A DNA stretch of 64,000 nucleotides. It comes from Nonomuraea helvata. Lineage in GTDB: Bacteria > Actinomycetota > Actinomycetes > Streptosporangiales > Streptosporangiaceae. The position numbers were made by a program, and so were the translations under genes. A model generated the notes under the pieces. The model did not search any database. It was not told where the DNA came from and saw nothing but the letters and a program-made list of their open reading frames with translations. Location: assembly GCF_039535785.1 (NCBI RefSeq), contig NZ_BAAAXV010000001.1, forward strand, positions 1,054,001 through 1,118,000, in the 5' to 3' direction. Position 1 is the stretch's first letter; every line of letters begins with the position of its first letter. Below, one piece after another: positions 1 to 8,801 of this stretch.

Positions 1-66
1 TCGGGTCATGCGTCACACCGCTCGGGGACCCGATCATCACCCGTGCCGGACCGCACGCCAAGGACC
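1..66. other. Left flank of the insertion sequence, no gene seen
   Basis: This short edge stretch lies outside the insertion sequence. I see no reading frame with a start, ribosome site or recognisable product. It may be the continuation of the region downstream of trpA that the element interrupted. Confidence 0.4.
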
Positions 67-68
67 TA

Positions 69-1088
69 GGTCGTGTTTCATAAGGCATTGAGCCACTGGT
101 TGATCGCAGCGATGATGACGACGGCTTCGTAGCGTACGGCGAGCTTGTCGTAACGGGTCGCCATGCCGCGGTTGCCTTTGAGCAGGTTGATGCCGCACTC
201 CACAGCGTGACGCAGCCGGTAGAACGCGGGGTCGAAGGCGGGCGGGCGACCTCCCTTCGATCCCTTGGCTCGCCGGTGAGCGTCCTGGTCGGCCTTGCTC
301 GGAATGCACGCCTTGATCCCACGCCGGCGCAGATGAGTCCGGTTGGCCTTGCTGGTGTAGGCCTTGTCGGCCAGGACCCGGTCCGGGCGGGTCCTGGGAC
401 GGCCACCGCCGAGGCGGGCCACCCGGATCTTGCCGAGCACCGGTATGAACTGCGGGCTGTCGCCCCGCTGCCCGGCGGTCACCACCGCAGCCAGCAGCTT
501 GCGGCCCTGCTCGCAAGCCAGATGGGTCTTGGTGGTCAGCCCGCCGCGCGAGCGCCCCAGGCCATGATCGGCCGGCTCGCTGTGCACCCCGCCGGGTGGT
601 TCCTTTTGCAGGTGACCGTCCCGGCGTGCTCCGGCCGCGTGCTGGTGAGCCCGGGTGATGGTGGAGTCCACGCTCACCGTCCAATCGATCTTCCCGGCGG
701 CGTCCGCACACGCCTGCAAGGCCGCCAGGATCCGCGCCCAGATCCCCTCCCGCTGCCAGCGCCGGAACAAGCCATACACGGTGAACCAGTGGCCGTAGCA
801 GGCAGGAACGTCCCGCCACGGCGCCCCGGTCCGGATCCGCCACCGGATCCCGTCGATCAACTGACGCTTGCTCCACTTCGGCGGACGCCCCTTGCCCGAT
901 GCGGCAGGCAGATGCGGCTCCAGCGCCGCCCACTGCGCATCAGTGAGGTCGTGCCGCCTCGTCACCACTACGCTGGTCACGAGGTCTCCGGTATTTCGTT
1001 CTTCTTGGTCGTTGAACCACCTACCGGAGACCTCTTCGTTCAACGATCACCGACACGCCTCACACACGTGATCTTTCGAAACACGGCC
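69..1088 (-). mobile_element. IS5-family insertion sequence (IS427-like), apparently complete
   Basis: The ends are imperfect inverted repeats: the left end reads GGTCGTGTTTC and the right end, on the other strand, GGCCGTGTTTC, with one mismatch in 11. A TA dinucleotide lies immediately outside both ends (67-68 and 1089-1090), as expected for the TA target duplication of this group. One uninterrupted transposase frame fills the element on the minus strand. It has landed about 65 bp past the trpA stop and does not disrupt any gene that I can see. Confidence 0.85.
78..1043 (-). CDS. IS5-family DDE transposase
   Basis: This is a 321-residue transposase. The N-terminal part (about residues 30-105) has the DUF4096-like module with the LTDAQWAALEPHLP motif and a WRxGxPWRDVP block typical of IS5 transposases. 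The catalytic acidic residues can be placed: Asp in SVDSTITRAHQH, Asp in VLADKAYTS and Glu in HAVECGIN near the C-terminus. Many IS427 relatives make the enzyme by frameshifting between two frames, but here one intact frame covers both halves. The start is the first ATG inside the right terminal repeat; a later start is possible. The gene looks functional, so the element may still be active. Confidence 0.9.
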   Translation of the reverse strand: MNEEVSGRWFNDQEERNTGDLVTSVVVTRRHDLTDAQWAALEPHLPAASGKGRPPKWSKRQLIDGIRWRIRTGAPWRDVPACYGHWFTVYGLFRRWQREGIWARILAALQACADAAGKIDWTVSVDSTITRAHQHAAGARRDGHLQKEPPGGVHSEPADHGLGRSRGGLTTKTHLACEQGRKLLAAVVTAGQRGDSPQFIPVLGKIRVARLGGGRPRTRPDRVLADKAYTSKANRTHLRRRGIKACIPSKADQDAHRRAKGSKGGRPPAFDPAFYRLRHAVECGINLLKGNRGMATRYDKLAVRYEAVVIIAAINQWLNAL

Positions 1089-1154
1089 TAAGCGCCAGAA
1101 CCTTTCACTAATCCCGAAATTTCGTCATACGGACAGTAAATATCCCTCTATGCC

Positions 1155-1949
1155 TTACCGGCGTACGCCCTGCGCCATGTCGCCGGCCAGCTGGCCGATG
1201 GAGGCCCGGCCCGCGGCCTCGTCGGGCGCGTCGAGGATGCGCCGGATGAACGCCGACCCCACGATCACCCCGTCGGCGTAGGCCGCCACCTCGGCCGCCT
1301 GCGCTCCCGTGCCGACCCCGAGGCCCACACACACCGGCAGGTCCGTGTGCGCGCGGGTCCGCTGGACGAGGCCCTCGGCGGCGGAGTTGACCGACTCCCT
1401 GGCGCCGGTGACGCCCATCAGCGAGGCCGCGTACACGAAGCCCGTGCAGCAGTCGACGACGGCCTTGATGCGCTGCTCCGTGGAGCTCGGCGCCACCAGG
1501 AACACCGTGTCGATGCCGGCGCCCGCCGAGGCGGCCCGCCACGGCTCCGACTCCTCTGGCGTCAGGTCGGGCGTGATCGTGCCCACGCCGCCGGCGTTGG
1601 CCAGGTCGCGGGCGAACCGCTCGGCGCCGTACTTGTCGATCGGGTTCCAGTACGTCATGACGAGCGTGGCGGCGCCGGTGGCGGCGACGCCCTCGACCGT
1701 GCGCAGCACGTCGGCGATGCGCGTGCCGTTGGTCAGCGACCTGTGCACCGCGTCCTGGATCGTCGGCCCGTCCATGAGCGGGTCGGAGTAGGGCAGGCCG
1801 ATCTCGATGACGTCGCAGCCGGCCTCGACCAGGGCCGCGGCGGCGGCTACGTCGCCGCCCTTGGAGGGGAAGCCCGCGGGCAGGTAGCCGACGAGCGCGG
1901 CCCGGTTGTCCGCCTTCGCCTTGGCGAAAACCGTCTGAAGAGTCGTCAT
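1155..1949 (-). CDS. trpA: Tryptophan synthase alpha chain
   Basis: TrpA cleaves indole-3-glycerol phosphate to indole and glyceraldehyde 3-phosphate and passes indole through the tunnel to TrpB. The 264-residue protein is normal length for the TIM-barrel family. The catalytic Glu49 (in DVIEIGLPYSD) and Asp60 (in SDPLMDGP) sit at the canonical positions, and phosphate-binding Gly residues occur in GLGVGTG and GVIVGSAF. The ATG at 1949 starts the family motif directly (MTTLQTVF); a longer open frame upstream is only the shadow of trpB. It is the last gene of trpC-trpB-trpA, 104 bp after trpB, and the IS element follows. Confidence 0.97.
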   Translation of the reverse strand: MTTLQTVFAKAKADNRAALVGYLPAGFPSKGGDVAAAAALVEAGCDVIEIGLPYSDPLMDGPTIQDAVHRSLTNGTRIADVLRTVEGVAATGAATLVMTYWNPIDKYGAERFARDLANAGGVGTITPDLTPEESEPWRAASAGAGIDTVFLVAPSSTEQRIKAVVDCCTGFVYAASLMGVTGARESVNSAAEGLVQRTRAHTDLPVCVGLGVGTGAQAAEVAAYADGVIVGSAFIRRILDAPDEAAGRASIGQLAGDMAQGVRR

Positions 1950-2053
1950 GTCTGTCCGTTTCGAAGGTCGAGTCTCACCATGATGCCCTGCCCTGTCCCT
2001 ACCCCTGCCTGGAAGGATGCACGGTGGGCGGCCCGGCGCAGGCCCGTCGCGGT

Positions 2054-3295
2054 CTAGAGGTTGAAGTACTTCATGGCCGTGCCCATGTCCTTGTCGCCGC
2101 GCCCCGAGAGGTTGACCAGGATGGTCGCCTCCGGACCGAGCTCGCGGCCGAGCTCGAGGGCGCCCGCCAGGGCGTGGGAGGACTCGATGGCCGGGATGAT
2201 GCCCTCGGTCCTGGCCAGCAGCGAGAACGCGGCCATCGCCTCGTCGTCGGTGACGCCGTGGTAGGTGGCACGGCCGGAGTCCTTCAGCCAGGCGTGCTCG
2301 GGGCCGACGCCCGGGTAGTCGAGGCCGGCCGAGATCGAGTGGGACTCGATGGTCTGGCCCTCGTCGTCCTGCAGCACGTAGGTGCGCGAGCCGTGCAGCA
2401 CGCCGACCGAGCCCGAGGTGAGCGTCAGCGCGTGCTCGCCCGTCTCCAGGCCGCGCCCGGCGGCCTCGTAGCCGTGCAGCTGGACGCCCTCGTCGCCGAT
2501 GAAGGCGTGGAAGATGCCGATGGCGTTGCTGCCGCCGCCGACCGCCGCGCACACCGCGTCGGGCAGGCCGCCGGTCAGCTCCAGCATCTGGCGGCGGGCC
2601 TCGACGCCGATGATGCGGGCGAAGTCGCGCACGATCTCGGGGAACGGGTGGGGCCCCGCGACGGTGCCGAACAGGTAGTGGGTGGTGTCGACGTTGGTCA
2701 CCCAGTCGCGGAACGCCTCGTTGATGGCGTCCTTCAGCGTCTGGGAGCCGTTGGTCACCGGGATCACCTTGGCGCCGAGCAGCTTCATCCTGGCGACGTT
2801 GAGCGCCTGGCGCTCGCAGTCGACCGCGCCCATGTAGATCACGCACTCCAGGCCGAGCAGGGCGGCCGCGGTGGCGGTGGCCACGCCGTGCTGGCCCGCG
2901 CCGGTCTCGGCGATCACGCGCTTCTTGCCCAGCCGCTTGGTCAGCAGGGCCTGGCCCAGCACGTTGTTGATCTTGTGGGCGCCGGTGTGGGTGAGGTCCT
3001 CGCGCTTGAGGATGATCCGCGCGCCGCCGGCCTGCTCGCTGAAGCGCGGCACGTCGGTCAGCGTGGTCGGCCGCCCGGCGTACGTGCGCAGCAGGTGATC
3101 GAACTCGCGGATGAACTCCGCGTCGTTCTTGGCCTTCTCGTAGACCGCGGCCACCTCGTCGAGCGCCGGGATGAGCGCCTCGGGCACGAACCGGCCGCCG
3201 AAGATGCCGAACTTGCCGTGCACGTCGGGGTCGTCGCCGTGCGCGCCGTTGCCCGCCAGGTCGGCGGAGGTCAGGATGGAGCCTTCGTGTGCCAC
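2054..3295 (-). CDS. trpB: Tryptophan synthase beta chain
   Basis: TrpB is the PLP enzyme that condenses indole with L-serine to give tryptophan. The 413-residue protein has the PLP lysine Lys108 in HTGAHKINN, the GAGQHG loop and the phosphate-binding GGGSNAIG motif. The start is a GTG at 3295 (VAHEGS) with an AGAGGGA ribosome site about 5 bases upstream. The trpC stop lies 2 bp before this start, so translational coupling is likely. TrpA follows on the same strand and forms the alpha2-beta2 complex. Confidence 0.98.
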   Translation of the reverse strand: MAHEGSILTSADLAGNGAHGDDPDVHGKFGIFGGRFVPEALIPALDEVAAVYEKAKNDAEFIREFDHLLRTYAGRPTTLTDVPRFSEQAGGARIILKREDLTHTGAHKINNVLGQALLTKRLGKKRVIAETGAGQHGVATATAAALLGLECVIYMGAVDCERQALNVARMKLLGAKVIPVTNGSQTLKDAINEAFRDWVTNVDTTHYLFGTVAGPHPFPEIVRDFARIIGVEARRQMLELTGGLPDAVCAAVGGGSNAIGIFHAFIGDEGVQLHGYEAAGRGLETGEHALTLTSGSVGVLHGSRTYVLQDDEGQTIESHSISAGLDYPGVGPEHAWLKDSGRATYHGVTDDEAMAAFSLLARTEGIIPAIESSHALAGALELGRELGPEATILVNLSGRGDKDMGTAMKYFNL

Positions 3296-3297
3296 TG

Positions 3298-4137
3298 CTA
3301 TCCCTCTGCTGAGTGGTCGGGGCGCGTCGACGGATGGGCGCCGGCGGTCACCAGCGCCTCCACCGCCTTACGCGGATCCTTGCCGGTGACCAGGCTCTCT
3401 CCCACGAGGACGGCGTCGGCGCCGGCCCTGGCGTAGGCGAGCAGGTCGTGCGGGCCGCGCACGCCCGACTCGGCGATCTTGATCACGTTGTCGGGGATCT
3501 TCGGCGCCAGCTTCGTGAAGACGTCACGGTCGACCTCGAGTGTCTTCAGATTGCGGGCGTTGATCCCGATGACCCGGGCGCCGGCGGCGACCGCCCGCTC
3601 GAGCTCCTCCTCGGTGTGCACCTCGACCAGCGGGGTGAGCCCGATCGACTCGGCCCGCTCGATCAGTGACACGAGCGCCTCCTGCTCCAGGCAGACGACC
3701 ATCAGCAGCGCCAGGTCGGCGCCGTGGGCCCTGGCCTCCCAGAGCTGGTAGGAGGTGAGGATGAAGTCTTTACGCAGGATCGGGATGTCGACCCGGGCGC
3801 GGACCGCCGCCAGGTCGTCGAGGCTGCCGCCGAACTTGCGCCGCTCGGTCAGCACGCTGATGACGTGAGCGCCACCCTCTTCGTAGTCGGCCGCCAGCGC
3901 CGCGGGGTCGGCGATCGCGGCGAGCGCGCCCTTGGAAGGGCTGGACCGCTTCACCTCGGCGATCACCGAGATCCTGTCACCGCCGAGCGCGGCCATCGCG
4001 TCCCTGGGGGCCGGGGCCCGCTCGGCCTGCCGCTTGAGCTCGTCCAGGGACACGGCCTGCTGACGGGCGGCCAGGTCGGCGCGCACCCCGTCGAGGATGT
4101 CGTCGAGGACACTCGGCCCTTCCGTCGGCTCACTCAC
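3298..4137 (-). CDS. trpC: Indole-3-glycerol phosphate synthase
   Basis: TrpC closes the pyrrole ring of CdRP to make indole-3-glycerol phosphate, the TrpA substrate. The 279-residue TIM barrel shows the family's [11 protein letters not shown] motif, the catalytic lysine in LRKDFI, the Glu in [17 protein letters not shown], and the SGVRGPHD and VLVGESLV phosphate-binding loops. The GTG start at 4137 is preceded by GGAGGG about 11 bases upstream. It is the first gene of the tight trpCBA group. The 131 bp upstream contain no leader peptide with Trp codon runs. Confidence 0.97.
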   Translation of the reverse strand: MSEPTEGPSVLDDILDGVRADLAARQQAVSLDELKRQAERAPAPRDAMAALGGDRISVIAEVKRSSPSKGALAAIADPAALAADYEEGGAHVISVLTERRKFGGSLDDLAAVRARVDIPILRKDFILTSYQLWEARAHGADLALLMVVCLEQEALVSLIERAESIGLTPLVEVHTEEELERAVAAGARVIGINARNLKTLEVDRDVFTKLAPKIPDNVIKIAESGVRGPHDLLAYARAGADAVLVGESLVTGKDPRKAVEALVTAGAHPSTRPDHSAEG

Positions 4138-4268
4138 GCGATTGGGGTCCCTCCGGTCGACAGTGGGGGCGGCGGAGAGTTCGCGTCGCGTCCGCTCTCT
4201 GCCTTGTCCTGCGATGGTATCGGCCCGCGTGGGGTCACCTCACCACAGGCCCCCGAAGTAGGCAGGAC

Positions 4269-4700
4269 CTAGGGAGCGAGGAACGCCCCGAAAGGCAGGT
4301 TTCGGACGACCCAGTAGACCATGATGAGGGCGATGAAGGCCCACAGCCACGCCGGATGGGCGAGCGTGGTGCGTCTCGGCCGGCCCTGCCAGGCGCGTAC
4401 GACCCATCGCCCCCACCAGAACAGCAGGAACGGGATCGTGGCCACCGCGAGAGGGTTCATCCCGAGGGCGGTGACGGGGTCGAGGTGGGCCAGCGCGTGA
4501 ATGGTGCGCAGCGTGCCGCAGCCCGGGCAGTAGAGGCCGGTGATCCAGAGGAACGGGCAGGTGGGGTAGTGGCCGGGCTGGTTGGGGTCCACCACGCCGA
4601 CGAACGCGAAGACGGCGCCCGTCGCGCCCGCAACACCGAGCGGCGCGAGCAGCTCTTTGAGTCGGGCCGTGCCGCGCCGCTCGGTGGTTGCGATGCTCAT
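4269..4700 (-). CDS. DUF2752 membrane protein
   Basis: This 143-residue protein has three to four predicted membrane segments and the DUF2752 signature YCPGCGTLRTIHALAHLDP. Its function is unknown. DUF2752 genes are often next to trpC in actinomycetes, as here. The ATG at 4700 (MSIATTERRG) gives the usual short N-terminus before the first membrane segment; the open frame extends upstream without family resemblance. The pair of Cys residues in the CPGC motif suggests metal binding or redox chemistry, but this is a guess. Confidence 0.88.
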   Translation of the reverse strand: MSIATTERRGTARLKELLAPLGVAGATGAVFAFVGVVDPNQPGHYPTCPFLWITGLYCPGCGTLRTIHALAHLDPVTALGMNPLAVATIPFLLFWWGRWVVRAWQGRPRRTTLAHPAWLWAFIALIMVYWVVRNLPFGAFLAP

Positions 4701-4723
4701 GCTCCCAGTATCCGCCTTCCGGC

Positions 4724-5314
4724 TCAGTAGGTCGTGCTGGGGACGCTGGACGCCAGGATGACGAACACCACGACGTAGAAGATGATCACCAGGACCCACC
4801 AGATGATGCCCGCGATCAGGCTCCGCTTCCACCAGGTCTTCGCCTCTTCGGACGCCTGAACGGCGCCCTGGTAGTCGCCCATCTGCCACTTCGAGTTGAC
4901 CTGCGACGACTTCACGATCGACACGATGCCCAGCGGGAGGCAGCAGAACAGGGTGGTGATGATGGCCCAGACCAGGTGGTTCTCCGGCGGGGTCCCCCCG
5001 GCGGGAGGCTGCCCGTAGCCGCCGCCGTAACCGCCGCCGCTGGGGGGCTGCTGGCCGTACCCACCGCCGTAGCCGCCACCGCTCGGGGGCTGCTCGCCGT
5101 AGCCGCCCTGGCCGTAGCCGCCGCCACTCGGGGGCTGCTGACCGTAACCGCCACCGCCGCTCGGGGGCTGCTGCCCGTAACCGCCGCCACCGCTGGGGGG
5201 CTGCTGGCCGTAGCCGCCGCCGTAACCGCCACCGCCGCTCGGGGGCTGCTGCCCGTAGCCGCCGCCCGGCGGCTGGCCGCCGTAACCGCCGTCGCCCTGG
5301 TTGCCGTAACTCAT
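4724..5314 (-). CDS. Gly-Tyr-Gln-Pro repeat protein with CD225/dispanin domain
   Basis: This 196-residue protein has two parts. Residues about 1-108 are low-complexity repeats of a [11 protein letters not shown] unit. Residues about 110-196 form a two-helix membrane domain whose first helix and loop ([22 protein letters not shown], then GDYQGA and a conserved A-E-A-K-T-W stretch) match CD225/dispanin proteins. The repeat arm is probably cytoplasmic and disordered. The start ATG at 5314 has AAGGGG upstream. It shares its repeat arm with the next gene upstream although the membrane domains belong to different families. Its role is unknown. Confidence 0.88.
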   Translation of the reverse strand: MSYGNQGDGGYGGQPPGGGYGQQPPSGGGGYGGGYGQQPPSGGGGYGQQPPSGGGGYGQQPPSGGGYGQGGYGEQPPSGGGYGGGYGQQPPSGGGYGGGYGQPPAGGTPPENHLVWAIITTLFCCLPLGIVSIVKSSQVNSKWQMGDYQGAVQASEEAKTWWKRSLIAGIIWWVLVIIFYVVVFVILASSVPSTTY

Positions 5315-5473
5315 GCTAATGACCCCTTATGTCGTCATCTTCGTGGTGAGTCGCGCGGCAGCCTAGCGAGAATGCATCTCTTACGTGGAGAAACGTCCAT
5401 TTTGCGGACAAGTCGTAATCGGACCGCAAGCGGCTCGTCACGGTCCGGCTACGCACACGCCCCGTTGCGGATG

Positions 5474-6151
5474 TCAGTAGTCGTACGAGGACGACGTGGC
5501 GGCCGCGCTGAGCCCGATGAGGGACAGCAGCATCCCGCCGAAGATGATCCAGCCCAGCACCCAGAGCACGACGGTGATGTACGAGGTGACCAGGCCGCCG
5601 ACGGCCATGCCGCCGCCCTCCTCGCCGGTCTTCTTGATCCGGTTGAGCGCGATGTGGCCGAGGATCACGCCCGGGATGCTGGTCAGGCCGCAGAAGATCA
5701 GGCCGACGATGCCCAGGACGAGCGAGGCCACCGCCATGCCGTTGGTCGACTTGGCCTGCTGGGGCGGCGGGCCGTACTGGCCGTAGCCCTGCTGGCCGTA
5801 GCCGCCGTAGCTCGGGGGCTGCTGGCCGTAACCGCCGCCGCTGGGCGGCTGCTGGCCGTAGCCGAGATCCTGCGGATAGCTGGGCGGCTGCTCCCCGTAG
5901 CCGCCCTGGCCGTAGCCCCCGCTGCTCGGCGGCTGCTGGCCGTAACCGCCGCCGCTGGGCGGCTGCTGGCCGTAGCCGCCACTGCTGGGCGGCTGCTGGC
6001 CGTAGCCGGGAGGCTGCTGGCCATACCCGCCGCCTCCGCTCGGCGGCTGCTGGCCATAGCCGCCGCCCCCGGCGGGAGGCTGCTGGCCGTATCCGCCGCC
6101 GGGTGGCTGCGCGCCGTAGCCGCCGCTACCGCCCTGATCCCCGTAGCTCAT
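5474..6151 (-). CDS. Gly-Tyr-Gln-Pro repeat protein with DUF4190 domain
   Basis: The first 130 or so of 225 residues are [10 protein letters not shown] repeats, close to those of the neighbouring CD225 protein and opening with the same MSYG-QG. The C-terminal part is a DUF4190 two-helix membrane domain ([17 protein letters not shown], then [20 protein letters not shown] and a second hydrophobic helix). DUF4190 proteins are common in actinomycetes and of unknown function. The ATG at 6151 has a GAGGAG ribosome site about 7 bases upstream. The shared repeat arm on two unrelated membrane domains points to domain shuffling or gene conversion. Confidence 0.88.
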   Translation of the reverse strand: MSYGDQGGSGGYGAQPPGGGYGQQPPAGGGGYGQQPPSGGGGYGQQPPGYGQQPPSSGGYGQQPPSGGGYGQQPPSSGGYGQGGYGEQPPSYPQDLGYGQQPPSGGGYGQQPPSYGGYGQQGYGQYGPPPQQAKSTNGMAVASLVLGIVGLIFCGLTSIPGVILGHIALNRIKKTGEEGGGMAVGGLVTSYITVVLWVLGWIIFGGMLLSLIGLSAAATSSSYDY

Positions 6152-6337
6152 GCGCTTGGCTCCTCAAGTGTTCGTGGCGAGTTGCAACGGCAGCTTATTG
6201 AGGAAACGTTTGCCAAGCAGACACAGGTTCAAAACAGTAAAGAAATCGTCATAGCGCGTGAGGCCCGGCACGCCAGGCCATCCGGGCTCGCAGAGGCCCT
6301 CAATGGGGACCTCAGCGGGGCTCGGCCCGTGGCGGGG

Positions 6338-6901
6338 TCAGCGGGAGTCCGTGGGGTCGTCGCCGCGGTCGAGCGCGTCCCAGAGCGCCCTGTCGTCCTG
6401 GGCCTGGGCCTGGGCCTGGGGCTTGTCCGCGGTCCTGTCGTAGCGTGCCGACATCCCCGCCCACATGCCGCCGCGTACGACGGCGACGATCCCACCGGCG
6501 ACCATCAGCGCCGCGCCGACGGCGGCGACGGCCGGCCAGAGCGGCGTGAGCTCCCAGGGGATCCCGGCGGCGCCGTGCAGCACGTTGCGTTCGCGCAGCC
6601 AGCCGTCCACGGTGTCGCCGCTCAGCGCCGTCCATGTCCCGGCCGCCGCGCCCACCCCGCACAGGGCGATCAGCGCGCCGACGACGCGCCGCCCCGCGCC
6701 CTTGGTCGCCAGCACCGCCACGATGCCGGCCAGCCCGGCCAGTGCCACGGGCGTCAGCACGGGGCTGAGATCGGCGCCGATGGGCGCGCCCGCGCCTCCT
6801 TGCCCCAGGACCCGCACCCAGGCGCGGCTCGCGGCGAACAGCACGAGCACGCACCCCAGGGCGGTCGCCCCGACCCAGCCCCACAGCTCTCTGTGCCCCA
6901 T
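6338..6901 (-). CDS. Trp-operon-associated membrane protein (TIGR02234 type)
   Basis: This 187-residue protein has about four predicted membrane helices (near residues 8-26, 48-66, 76-94 and 125-147) and a polar Gln/Ala/Asp tail. Its order of helices, the WVRV segment after the first helix and its position between hisI and trpC match the Trp_oprn_chp (TIGR02234) family, known only from linkage to tryptophan genes in actinobacteria. It begins 9 bp after hisI ends. In many relatives trpE lies between hisI and this gene; here it does not. Confidence 0.82.
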   Translation of the reverse strand: MGHRELWGWVGATALGCVLVLFAASRAWVRVLGQGGAGAPIGADLSPVLTPVALAGLAGIVAVLATKGAGRRVVGALIALCGVGAAAGTWTALSGDTVDGWLRERNVLHGAAGIPWELTPLWPAVAAVGAALMVAGGIVAVVRGGMWAGMSARYDRTADKPQAQAQAQDDRALWDALDRGDDPTDSR

Positions 6902-6910
6902 CCGAACCCG

Positions 6911-7258
6911 CTAACCGAGCGCGATCTCGAGCTGGTCTGCGTCGAAGCACGTGCGGTCCCCGGTGTGGCACGCGGCGCCGACCTGGTCGACCTTGAGGAG
7001 GACGGCGTCGCCGTCGCAGTCGAGCGCCACGGACTTGACGTGCTGGACGTTGCCGGAGGTGTCGCCCTTCACCCAGAACTCGGCGCGGCTGCGGGACCAG
7101 TAGGTGGCCCTGCCGGTGGTCAGCGTCCGATGCAGCGCCTCGTCGTTCATCCAGGCCAGCATGAGCACCTCGCCGGTGTCGTACTGCTGGACGATCGCGG
7201 CGACGAGGCCGTCGGGGTTGCGCTTCAACCGCGCGGCCACCTTGGGATCGAGGGACAT
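6911..7258 (-). CDS. hisI: Phosphoribosyl-AMP cyclohydrolase
   Basis: HisI opens the adenine ring of phosphoribosyl-AMP, the third step of histidine synthesis. The 115-residue protein has the family motifs YWSRSR, LWxKG-like [10 protein letters not shown], the metal-binding CDGDA, and the zinc Cys pair in [10 protein letters not shown]. The ATG at 7258 begins the conserved part ([11 protein letters not shown]), but GGAGG is only 1 base away from it. A TTG four codons upstream is an alternative start. The other histidine genes are 10 kb away at 17.4-23.4 kb. Confidence 0.95.
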   Translation of the reverse strand: MSLDPKVAARLKRNPDGLVAAIVQQYDTGEVLMLAWMNDEALHRTLTTGRATYWSRSRAEFWVKGDTSGNVQHVKSVALDCDGDAVLLKVDQVGAACHTGDRTCFDADQLEIALG

Positions 7259-7486
7259 GCCTCCATTCAACCAGCCCACCCCTACGCCCCGATCACCGCC
7301 GCACCACGTCCCGCCGACCCGGCGCACTCGATCTCCCGTGCGGCGTGCCACCCCGCACTCGCCGTCCCGTATGCGCGTGCGCCGCGCGGTCGAATGCCGC
7401 GTGCGAGGGGGCCACCCCGGCTCGTTGCCCAGAGCTGCGCGGACGGTGGAGCGGACTCCGTTGACGTGCGCGACCGCGGGGCGGTG

Positions 7487-7837
7487 TCAGGCCAGGGCCT
7501 GGGCGAGGGTGTCGTAGATGGGGAACAGCGCCGCCAGATTCGTACGCCGGAGCCGTCGCAGCACCTGGCCGTCCGGCGCCACCAGGGCCATCGTGCCGTT
7601 GCGCTCGCGCAGCGTGGCCAGCAGGCGCACCAGCACCCCGAGGCCCGTCGTGTCGATGAAGGTCAGCCCCGTCAGGTCGACCACGAGCCGCGGCCTGGGC
7701 GCCGAGGCCGCCTCGTCGAGGCACTGCCCGACCTGCGACACGTTGTCCACGTCCACCTCGCCCGTCAGGCTGACCACCACGAGGTCGCCGTGTTGACGTC
7801 GCGTCATCCGCAGGAAATCCACGCCCGTGCTCCTCAT
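7487..7837 (-). CDS. STAS-domain anti-sigma factor antagonist
   Basis: This 116-residue single STAS domain resembles SpoIIAA/RsbV. The conserved loop reads DTTGLGVLVR, so the phosphorylatable residue would be Thr rather than Ser. Such proteins release a sigma factor by binding its anti-sigma kinase when unphosphorylated. The ATG at 7837 has GGAGAAG about 5 bases upstream. It is divergent from a MEDS-STAS gene followed by an anti-sigma-type ATPase, which suggests a partner-switching set, though no sigma gene is present in the window. Confidence 0.87.
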   Translation of the reverse strand: MRSTGVDFLRMTRRQHGDLVVVSLTGEVDVDNVSQVGQCLDEAASAPRPRLVVDLTGLTFIDTTGLGVLVRLLATLRERNGTMALVAPDGQVLRRLRRTNLAALFPIYDTLAQALA

Positions 7838-7976
7838 GACTTCTCCCCGTGGGCGGCCCCGCCGAAAAGGTACACCTGTCTGCGCTCCGTCACGGTAGGT
7901 TTTGCAGACAATGCGCTACGTGACGGCTCCGCGAGGAGTGGCTTCGGGGCGCGACGCGTGCAGGGAGGACAGCATC

Positions 7977-8801
7977 GTGGTGCAGGGCTCCGTCCTCGAT
8001 CCCGACCTGGGGGATCACGTGTGCCTGCCGTTCGAGGACCGGCGGGAGCGGATGGCGGCCGCGAGGGCGTTCACGGTGAACGGCTTGCGCCGCCGTACCA
8101 AAGTGATGATCATCACCCATGGCGAGAGCCCCGAGCGGACGCGCGGGTGGCTGGGGCCGCTCGTGCCGGGGTTCGCCGACGCCGAGTCGGCCGGGCAGGT
8201 CGAGATCCTGGCCTGCGCCGACACCCACTTCACCGACGGCCGCCTCGACCCGGACCGGGTGCTCAGGAAGTTGACCGACGCCAAGGACCGGGCGCGCAAG
8301 CACGGTCAGCACGGCGTGTACGCCCTGGTCGACGCGTCGTGGGGAGCAGGCGACGCCGGCGGGCAGGCGGCGTTCGAGGCGGCGGCCAACGAGCTGTTCG
8401 GCGAGCGGTGGCTGGCGGCCGTCTGCCAGTACGACCGCAACCTGTTCGCCCGTGAGTCCATCGAGCGGGCCATGTCCGTGCACCCGGTCGCGCCCGAGCA
8501 GGCGCTGCTGCGCTTCGCCAACGAGCCGTGCGGGCTACGGGTCTGGGGCGAGGTCGACCTGACCAACAGGCAGGCGTTCGCGTCGTTGCTGGGGCGGCTG
8601 GAGAAGGAGCCCGCCGAGGTCGTGATCGACGCCTGCGGTCTCGCCTTCATCGACGCCGGCTCGGCGCAGCTGCTGACCCTGACGGCCATGGCGCGGCCCC
8701 GGGGGTCCACCGTGGTCGTCTGCGGCGACTCCATGGCCAGGGTGCTCCGGCTGATCAGGGCGGATGAGTTCATCACCGTTCGCCGGGTGGGCGATGCGTA
8801 G
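7977..8801 (+). CDS. MEDS sensory domain fused to a STAS domain
   Basis: The N-terminal part of about 165 residues is a MEDS (DcmR-type) sensor domain, starting with DHVCLPFEDRRER and containing MIITHGESPERTRGW and VDASWG. The C-terminal 85 residues form a STAS domain (VWGEVDLTNRQAF, then VVIDACGLAFIDAGSAQLL). I chose the GTG at 7977 because an AGGGAGG ribosome site lies 8 bases upstream and the conserved domain starts soon after. An in-frame ATG at 7911 could give a longer, possibly leaderless product. The protein may sense a small ligand and alter an anti-sigma partner. The next gene overlaps its stop. Confidence 0.85.
   Translation: MVQGSVLDPDLGDHVCLPFEDRRERMAAARAFTVNGLRRRTKVMIITHGESPERTRGWLGPLVPGFADAESAGQVEILACADTHFTDGRLDPDRVLRKLTDAKDRARKHGQHGVYALVDASWGAGDAGGQAAFEAAANELFGERWLAAVCQYDRNLFARESIERAMSVHPVAPEQALLRFANEPCGLRVWGEVDLTNRQAFASLLGRLEKEPAEVVIDACGLAFIDAGSAQLLTLTAMARPRGSTVVVCGDSMARVLRLIRADEFITVRRVGDA

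Noticed and set aside
4138..4268. A possible tryptophan leader peptide before trpC
   Set aside because: No short frame with repeated Trp codons and no terminator hairpin was found.
4981..6140. Regular repeats that could suggest a CRISPR array or satellite
   Set aside because: The repeats keep codon phase, encode GYGQQPP units within two good genes and have no unique spacers.
4688..8455. A 1255-codon open frame on the plus strand
   Set aside because: It runs antisense through several well-supported genes, is Ala/Gly/Arg-rich without any domain, and arises from high-GC codon bias.
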